From positions 1 through 64,000 of the forward strand of contig SDUX01000015.1 in NCBI GenBank assembly GCA_008729055.1: DNA of 64,000 bases, read 5' to 3'. Source of the DNA: Pyropia haitanensis (taxonomy: Eukaryota > Rhodophyta > Bangiophyceae > Bangiales > Bangiaceae). The notes below the pieces were generated by a model. It made no database searches. It saw only the letters and a list, made by a program, of their open reading frames with translations, and was not told where the DNA came from. Positions 57,371 to 64,000 of this stretch are shown piece after piece. The position numbers and the translations under genes were made by a program. How positions within the stretch are numbered: the stretch's first letter is position 1; every line of letters begins with the position of its first letter.

Positions 57371-60300
57371 CGAAAATCAATGCGCCCTTGTCGCCGACTC
57401 TAGTACCCCTGGCACCTGCGCTGCCATTGCCGTCACGGCCGCCGCCATGGCTGCCGCCGACGGGGCCGTGGCCGTCTCCGTCACTGTGCGCACCGTCGTG
57501 CTGGTCACCGCCACTGGACCGCGGCGGCTCGCTCTGCCGCGCCCGCTGCCGCTGCCATGCTGCCCTCCTGTACGCCGCCGCCGCCTGTGTTCCCGCCGCA
57601 GCCTCCACAGCCTTCCCGATGGGCGCGCCGTCGCTGTCATTGCTGCCCCTGATGCGGCCCTTTTCTCGCCGTCGCGATGCCCGTCGCGTCGGCGGGCGCG
57701 GCCGCAGCCGCGGCCGGCAGCCGCGGTGGCTGCGGAAAGGAGGCGCAGGGTGGGGCAACGGAGGATGACTGGCGCCTGGGGATGCGCTGGAGAGGGTAAA
57801 GTGGGCACGGGGCCACGAGGAGAGGCGGTGACAGGTGGGTCGGATGGGAAGGTGGGCTGGGCTGCTTGCTGGACTGCCGGGCGGATGGGCGGGCGCGGCA
57901 AGGTGCTCTGATGGCAGGTGCAGGGCGTTGCGGATGCTCCCCGCATGGCCGTAAAGCGTGAGGGACTCATACGGGCGGGTGTTGAGCTCGCTGAGGGCCG
58001 GCAGCGGGGTGGGAAGGCAGCCGCGGACCCAGTCGGGTGGCCGCGGGTGCGAGGAAGGGGGCGGGCTGGTGCCATCCAGCTTGGCTAGGGCTACTGCAGT
58101 GCGCGCGGAGGGAAGGAGAAACATTGGCACCCTGCTCCAGGTGGGCGGTGCCCCCCGGTAACTGATGTTTTCGGAAAGCCTTTCCCTGCGGCTTCAGAGC
58201 CGGCGCACCTGATGGCGCGCGGGCGGGACACTGCACCGGCTCCCCCCGACGTGGGGGGGTTATCGGACGTTGGCGCAGGTACACCCAGTGTGGGCCACGT
58301 GGAGAACGCCCGCGCAACCCTCACCACCGCTGTGTCCACCGCCACTGCTGATGCGTCACCGGCGGAGCAAGATCTCCCGGGTGGCCAGGACCGGCGGCCG
58401 CGGCTGTCTCCGCCTCCGACGCTGCCGCCCCCGTCGCCGCTGGGAGGAGGAGGGCCAGCCGGGAAAACAGAGGCGGGGGGAGCGCAGTGGCCCGAGCCGC
58501 CGCCGTAGTGTGGCCGTGGTGTGGCCGCCGCCACTCCCGTCGGCTGCGGCAGGCAGGGACGCGGCAGGGGAGGGGGAGCGGAGCGTCCGAAAGTTTCGGT
58601 GGGCCCGACACGTGCTGGCCAGCCTGGAAACTGGGTCGCTGATTGGCTGTTCAAGTTGACTGACTTGCGTCACCAAAATCCCCGCCAAATCCCATCGGGT
58701 CACCTAAAACCGAGGAGCTGGCTGCGCTGTCGAGGTTTGTAACAAACAGCGCCCCTCACCGCTGGCAGCGACACGGCGGCGGCGGCGGCGTCCATGGGTG
58801 GCGCGGCCACCTGCAGGGGGCGACGGCCGCAGCGGCTGACGACGTCGCCGGTGAGGACAGGGCTCGTCCGGCGCCCGACGGCCGCCTCGCCGTCGACGGT
58901 GAGTCGGCGAGGGCCCTCTCGGTGGTCGGCAGGGCCGCGGCGACGGCCACCTTCCCCTCCACGCCCCCCGCTCCCCACCCGGAGCACCAGCGGCTGCTGC
59001 ACAGAAGCTTGAAGCGGCCCGGGAACTTGGCCACGCCGCCGAGGCGCGGGCTACCGCGGCAGCATGCGCGCGCTGGCGCGCGTTTACGAGACGCTCACGC
59101 GCGAGGCGGGGGGTTGAGTGGCGGCCGTGGCCTGCGCCGTCACGCCACGGCCGCGCAGGACGGTGCCGTCGGGTGGAGCTGCAGTGGGGGTGGCCCGAAT
59201 GCGGGGAGGTGACGCCGGAAGGCGTGACGCTACACGGGGGGGATTGGCGGCGCCGGCGGTGGGTGTGTCTGTGGAGGCAGGTGCACCGCCCAGGGGAGAG
59301 CGGCCGCAGGGCTTGGTGGGGGTTGGCGGCGGCAAAGGAGTTGTTAAGTGGGGAACGTCGCACCGACTGCGCCTATGCGGTTTGTTTTTTCGGGGGCGGG
59401 CCGGGGGTAGGTACTGCAATATCTGCGCCTGAGGCGCCGCACCACTGCATCACAGGGGGAGGACATTATGTCCTCATGACGTGGGGGGTGCATACGACAC
59501 GACGCAACAGCCGTCCATTTATCGTGAGGACGGGCAGGGCGTTCAGTTCCCCTCTTCTGCCGCCGGCGCACCGCTGACGCGGGGGGCTGCTGCCCCCCCC
59601 CCGTTGCGGTCACGATTGGCGCTGGCGGCAGCAGGGCGCATTCCGCCGCCGAGGGCAGCGGCTGCCACCGCCGCGGCGCCGTCGGCGCCGGCGGTCGCAG
59701 TACGGACACGTGGCAGGGCAGGCGGGCGGCCGGGGGGGACTTGGCCCCGCCCGCCCGTCGTAACTCCCCGCTCCCCGCGGCTCGCCGTGCCCGCCTCGCC
59801 CCCATCCCCTCGCCGTCTGGCCGCCGCACGCACCGCGCGGAAGCCACAAACTCCGCGTCGCGGCTGTCGCCAAAGGCGGGCGCCACAGGAGAGTCCATAG
59901 CCCCCACGCTGCCAACCGCAGCCGGTTGGCCGCCGGCCGCGGCCAGCGCTGTGGCCGCCGCCACGTCGCAGGCTCGCTCTTCTACAAAAAACATCCGCAC
60001 GCGTTCTCCCTCCCCTTTCACGTCTTCCGGCTGGTCACCCGCCAGCCCCCCCGCCCCTTCACCTACATCACAGCCCTCATCCTGCTGGACTGCCTGCAGG
60101 CCGCCCATCCGGGTACGCTTGGTCTGCCGCCTCGCCGCCGGCAGTCGCCGCCGGCGCGACGCGGCCGCAGAGGGCCGCTGCCCTCCCCCCGTTGCAGTCG
60201 CATCTGGCGGCGGCGGCAGCAAGGCGCGCCCCGCCGCCCCCCGCGTCACGCTCAAATACACCAGAGAGTACCGAAAAGAGGCACCCGCTAGGACATGCAC

Positions 60301-63110
60301 CGTAACCCCTTATCACACAAACCACACCACAACAACACTGGCGGTCGTGGGGGTGCGGACGGCGTTGGATCGCTTCCCTCCGCCAAGCTCCCAACGCCGT
60401 CGCCGCCGCCGCACTATCCCCACCCCCTCCGGCGGCGGGGGAGGAGGGCAGCGGCGCTACCGCCGCCGGCCCGACGCTCCCACCGTGGAACAAACGCTGA
60501 CCGTCACGTCAATCGGCGACACGTGTCGCGGCCGCTGGCACGCCCACCACCGCGAATTTGGTGGACAGCCCGGCCGCCCGGATGCCTCGTCAGGCGCCCG
60601 CCAGCGACACGGCGAACGCAACAAGCGCGTCCCCCCCCCGCCCTCAGGCTGCGCGAGTGGGTCCCCGCGACGGCACTCTCCACGGGCAGCGTCCCCCCCA
60701 CCCGGGGCAGGGCCAGCGCCATCCCTTCCTTTGCCGGCGCAGCCGCCACCGCATAGCTCCGAGGCAACGCGGTGGCGTTGGCGCACCGTCCGCGCCCCCG
60801 CCACGACGCGCACGTCCGGAAACTTGGTCAACCACACCCGCACCGTCAGGGCCGTAGCGCCGTGCCGCCACACGCGCGCCGGCCCCTCAGGCATCCGCCG
60901 CAGCGCCGAGTCCACCGTACCCCCCTCTGCCAACGCCACAGCGCCGCGTCCACCGTACCCCCCTCTGCCACCGCAGCCCCCGCCGGGAGCACGCCCGCGC
61001 CGACACCCAGTCGCACGCCCATCCCGTACGCCGCCGTCCCGGCCGCCCCGTACACCCCCACGGCGAGCACCCCGACCAGCCGGTCAGAGAGGCACTCCCA
61101 CAGCTGGTGAGCGGCCCAGCCGGGCGCGGCAGCGCCGCCGAAGGGGCCCGCCCCGACGCGGTCGAGCCGGTGGGCAGCGGCGAGGCCGCCGACGGCCCCA
61201 CCAACGGCGACACGCACGGCAGAGAGGAGGGCGGGGGGCCACGTTACCAGCGCGGGTGTTTCAGGTGGCGGCCGCCACTGCGACGGGCGCCGTCCACAAC
61301 AGCGGGTAGGCGGTGCGGCGCGCCGCCGCGAGTGGCCGAGCCTCGCTATTGTCGCCACAGCTGCCGCCCGGCGCCGCAGCAACGACCGCCCCCGTGTACA
61401 ACTTCGGCCCCAGCCGCCCCACCCCGTCGGCGGCCACGTCCCGCCCCGACAAGACGGCCATGACGCGGCCGTACCGGCCGCGGGGACCTCAGCCGACAGC
61501 GTTCGCGAGCGGCTCCCCATCGGGCACCGCCGGGCACGCCGCCGCCGCGGCGGCGGCGACCGCGCCAGCACATTTGGCGTGCAGCAGGGCGTCGCCCCAC
61601 GTGGCGAGGCGGCCGTCGCCCGCGGGGGAGAGCGCCACGTTTCACCCCGCCGCCGTGGCCTTCACGGCGGCCGGTACGCCGACGGCGCGTTCTAGGGTTT
61701 GCCCGCGGCGGCGGCGGTGACGGCGGCTTCGTTGCGGGCGCGGGAGACGGCGATGGCCGCAACGGCGGCCGACGCGTCGGCCGCTGCCGCGACTTGCCGC
61801 GCCGCGGTGACGGCAAGACAGGGAACATCAGGGGGGGGAGCGCGAGCAGCGGGGACGGCGGCCGCCGCCGTCGCCGCCGCTGCCGTTGCCGTCGCGGCAC
61901 CGACGATGGTAATCAGCGCCATTGCCAGACGACGGCAGCAGCCGGCCATGATGGTCGGGCGTCGAGAGAGAGTAGGCCGCAGCGGCGGCGGGGGAGGGCT
62001 GCGGTGGGCGGGGGACGTCGGCCAAAGAAAGCCGGGGAACGAGAGGAGCAGGTGGCGGCGCCACGGGGGGAAGGAAATGGGTCTCGGAGGGGTGCCGGAC
62101 CCCGCTCTGCCAGCCCGCCAGCCGTCCGCCCGTCGGCGACCCGGCCGTCGGGTGGCCGTCCCCTGCAGCGTCGTCCAAAAAGCGCTCAATGGGCGACGGG
62201 GCAGCGCCCGCGCCGGCCGCAGGCGCTCCCCCAGCGGGGCACTGCCCCGCGCCTGGGGTGGCCGCCGTAGCCGCGGCGCGTCGCCGCGCGGCGGCAAGGC
62301 CTGCTTCGCAACGGAAGGCGCGGCAGACAGGGGCTGTTCCCCACGCAGCGGCGCTGGCAGTCCCCCACACCCCCCCCGAGAGCACCACCACGCACCGTAT
62401 GGGTTGGGCGGGGCAGGGCGGCGTCTGGCAGGGCATGCGGGGCCTGCACGACCCGGAACGTCGCAGTGTCGGGCGGCGGGGCGGTGACGGGGTGGGGAGG
62501 CCCGGCAGAGGGCAGCGTGTCACCACTGCCGGCAAGCACCGTCGGCCACGCCGTGCCGCCACCACCAGCTCCCTTAATGTCGGCGTGAGGGGTGGCGGCG
62601 GCCGCTCTGGTGGTACTGAAAAAAGAGATGTGGGAGGACTACCACCGCCCGTGCAGGGCCACCCCCTCGCGGCCAGCGCCATCATTTCTCCGGACGCTGT
62701 CATCCTTCCCCTGCTGCGGCCGGCGCGCGGCCGGCTGCGACCGCCGCCTCACCACCACCTGCCATTTCAGCCGAAAACGCCGCGCCGCCATCAAGAGTTC
62801 TCGCGGCGTCGGCATTGTGAGGGGCGGAGGCAATAGTGGTGGTCATGGGGGGAGCGAGGGGGAGGTATCTCCCATCGCATGGTGCAGCAGCACCCCCAGG
62901 CTGCCAACGCCGCTGCGCTCCGTGGGCCCCACCCCTCCCTCCCCTCCCAGAATGGTCGTTGCCATTGCCGCCACCGGAGCACCTCCGCATGAAGCAGATG
63001 CCGCCGCTAACCCCTAAAAGCACCGTTCCCGCCGCCACCCCCCCCGCTCTCTGCAGGAGCTGACACTGCTGTCCTCTCCCCCCGCCCAAGCGTTATTCAA
63101 GCTGTTACAG
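57371..63110. other. Second very GC-rich block of degraded repeats, no supported gene
   Basis: Composition and appearance match the block at 47-53 kb: overlapping open frames on both strands, Pro/Ala/Arg/Gly strings, and C or G runs. A diverged copy of the 48.0-kb segment lies at 59730-59975, which ties the two blocks together. On the minus strand near 61,000-61,230 a hydrophobic stretch (WAAHQLWECLSDRLVGVLAVGVYG) looks like a membrane-protein remnant, but no complete gene can be traced around it. Confidence 0.55.
59730..59975. repeat. Diverged repeat, copy 2 (partner at 48050-48290)
   Basis: Same-orientation counterpart of the 48.0-kb segment. Shared blocks include ctccccgcggctcgccg-like sequence, accgcgcgga, actccgcgtcgcgg and ccgcagccggttggccgccg followed by gtggccgccgcc. 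Divergence is substantial, so the duplication is old. Confidence 0.65.
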
Positions 63111-63319
63111 GAAGACGCAGGGTGGACCGAGCTGCCCCTGCGGACGACCGACCTGACGCCGACCACCTGAAAAACTCAGCCCACGGGTATTGGGTATTAT
63201 ATGAGTTTATTTGAAAGATTTTTTTTCTTGTACGTGCGAATTGACACCTTGCGCAAACGACTTCACCGTGATACAGCCTCGGCCTCTCAAAAAGGGCCCT
63301 CAGAGAAAGCCAAACAGAG

Positions 63320-63919
63320 CTAAAGCTGTTTGTACACCTTGGACCAGTGCGCCACACAGGCCGCCGTGCGCGCCTTGAAGAGAGGGCGCGAGACTTGGTC
63401 GCCCGCGACGCCTCGACGCCGAGACGGGTTGCTCTGCTGCAAGACTCCGCGCAGGGTGGAGAACGTCGCACCGCGGAAAGGCCTCGACGCTGCCCGTCCG
63501 GTCGGCAGCGCGGCGCCCGAGCGCGGGTCAATCTTAAGAAACGCGCTCTCGAGCACCCTCCGCTGGGCATCCGAAAAGACGAACAGCCTCTTCGTCGACG
63601 AGGTTGTGGGTGGGTTGAGGGTGGCCTGTAGGTGGCCAGCCAACTCCGCCTCCACCCAGTTGAGCATCCGCGCGTACTCGTGGTGGCTCCTTTTCAGGTT
63701 CACCAGCTTCCGCCCCAGAGCAGAGCCACGCGGGGTCACCGCCAATGAGGCGTTGACAGCAGCAAGCCCTGAGAACAGCCCCCGGCAGCCAGGCTCTGCG
63801 TGGCTGTAGCCCACAATGTCCTGAAGCACGTTGAGCAGAGGGCCGCTCAACGGCGGCTCGATGGCCACGGAGGGCACGGCCTGGGGGTACTGGGGAGGTG
63901 CAGGGGGGAGGGTGTTCAT
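63320..63919 (-). CDS. Unrecognised 199-residue protein
   Basis: A complete minus-strand frame from ATG at 63919 (weak context, C at -3) to TAG at 63320. Unlike the GC-rich block before it, the translation has ordinary composition: a Pro-rich first 25 residues, then a helical-looking stretch (LLNVLQDIVGYSHAEPG to YARMLNWVEAELAGHL) and FSDAQRRVLESAFLKI near residues 110-125. That last stretch loosely recalls the first helix of homeodomains, but the recognition helix cannot be found. The region 3' of it (63,170-63,320) is AT-rich, as at other gene ends here. The true start may be upstream, beyond the right edge. Function unknown. Confidence 0.45.
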   Translation of the reverse strand: MNTLPPAPPQYPQAVPSVAIEPPLSGPLLNVLQDIVGYSHAEPGCRGLFSGLAAVNASLAVTPRGSALGRKLVNLKRSHHEYARMLNWVEAELAGHLQATLNPPTTSSTKRLFVFSDAQRRVLESAFLKIDPRSGAALPTGRAASRPFRGATFSTLRGVLQQSNPSRRRGVAGDQVSRPLFKARTAACVAHWSKVYKQL

Positions 63920-63961
63920 AGGGACTGGCTGGCCAGCGGTGGGAGGATGGGCAGCAGAAGT

Positions 63962-63977
63962 GGGGGGGGGGGGGGGG
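63962..63977. repeat. 16-base G homopolymer
   Basis: A run of 16 G near the window edge, just upstream of the minus-strand ORF start. Such runs are length-unstable in sequencing, so the exact length and any frame crossing it are uncertain. Confidence 0.85.
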
Positions 63978-64000
63978 CTGGGAATAGCTCACGAGCAGTC

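Noticed and set aside
57150..58124. Minus-strand frame of about 320 codons crossing the 16-T run
   Set aside because: It depends on a homopolymer length, mixes AT-rich and GC-rich sequence, and is low-complexity for most of its length.
60846..61571. MATE-type transporter gene suggested by a hydrophobic stretch with AAHQLW
   Set aside because: Only a short patch is suggestive. The flanking frame is Arg/Pro-rich and no full set of membrane helices can be traced.

Overview
The window is nuclear DNA of a GC-rich eukaryote. One gene has three GT-AG introns whose removal restores a single coherent frame. Several start codons sit in good Kozak contexts. The protein families present (a RecQ-like helicase of the telomere-linked type, a KDZ/CACTA-like DDE transposase, a Crypton-like tyrosine recombinase) are eukaryotic. 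Coding is otherwise intron-poor and Ala/Pro/Gly-rich. A GC-rich unicellular or simple multicellular eukaryote such as an alga would fit, but I cannot name the lineage.

Layout: (1) 1-25,702 is one head-to-tail array of a 689-bp non-coding unit: 37 complete copies plus a 230-bp partial one. It runs off the left edge and is nearly invariant on the left and more polymorphic on the right. (2) 25,703-26,850 is a GC-rich degenerate repeat followed by an AT-rich island with a perfect 38-bp palindrome. (3) 26,851-34,005 (minus) is a giant gene: a Cys/His finger, a tyrosine-recombinase-like domain with a GH...Y active-site box, a RecQ-like DExH helicase and a Cys-rich tail, all in one frame but cut by an in-frame TGA and an in-frame TAG. 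(4) 34,006-37,072 is non-coding and includes G-rich ~300-bp repeats. (5) 37,073-39,439 (minus) is a 788-residue orphan protein with a coiled coil. (6) 41,615-45,598 (plus) is a four-exon DDE transposase-like gene with an N-terminal C2H2 finger. (7) 47,250-53,240 and 57,370-63,110 are very GC-rich blocks of degraded repeats. They are open in many frames but hold no gene I can support. (8) 54,575-56,332 (plus) is an intact 585-residue Crypton-like tyrosine recombinase. (9) 63,320-63,919 (minus) is a small unrecognised ORF at the right edge.

Taken together the window looks like a subtelomeric or other heterochromatin-type region: a long satellite array beside mobile-element genes (one DDE enzyme, one free tyrosine recombinase, one recombinase-helicase fusion) separated by decayed GC-rich repeats. 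The most unusual object is the recombinase-helicase fusion next to the satellite. It resembles fungal telomere-linked helicases in gene type, but has kept a recognisable recombinase C-terminal active-site box.

Identifications rest on motifs read by eye. No database search was possible.
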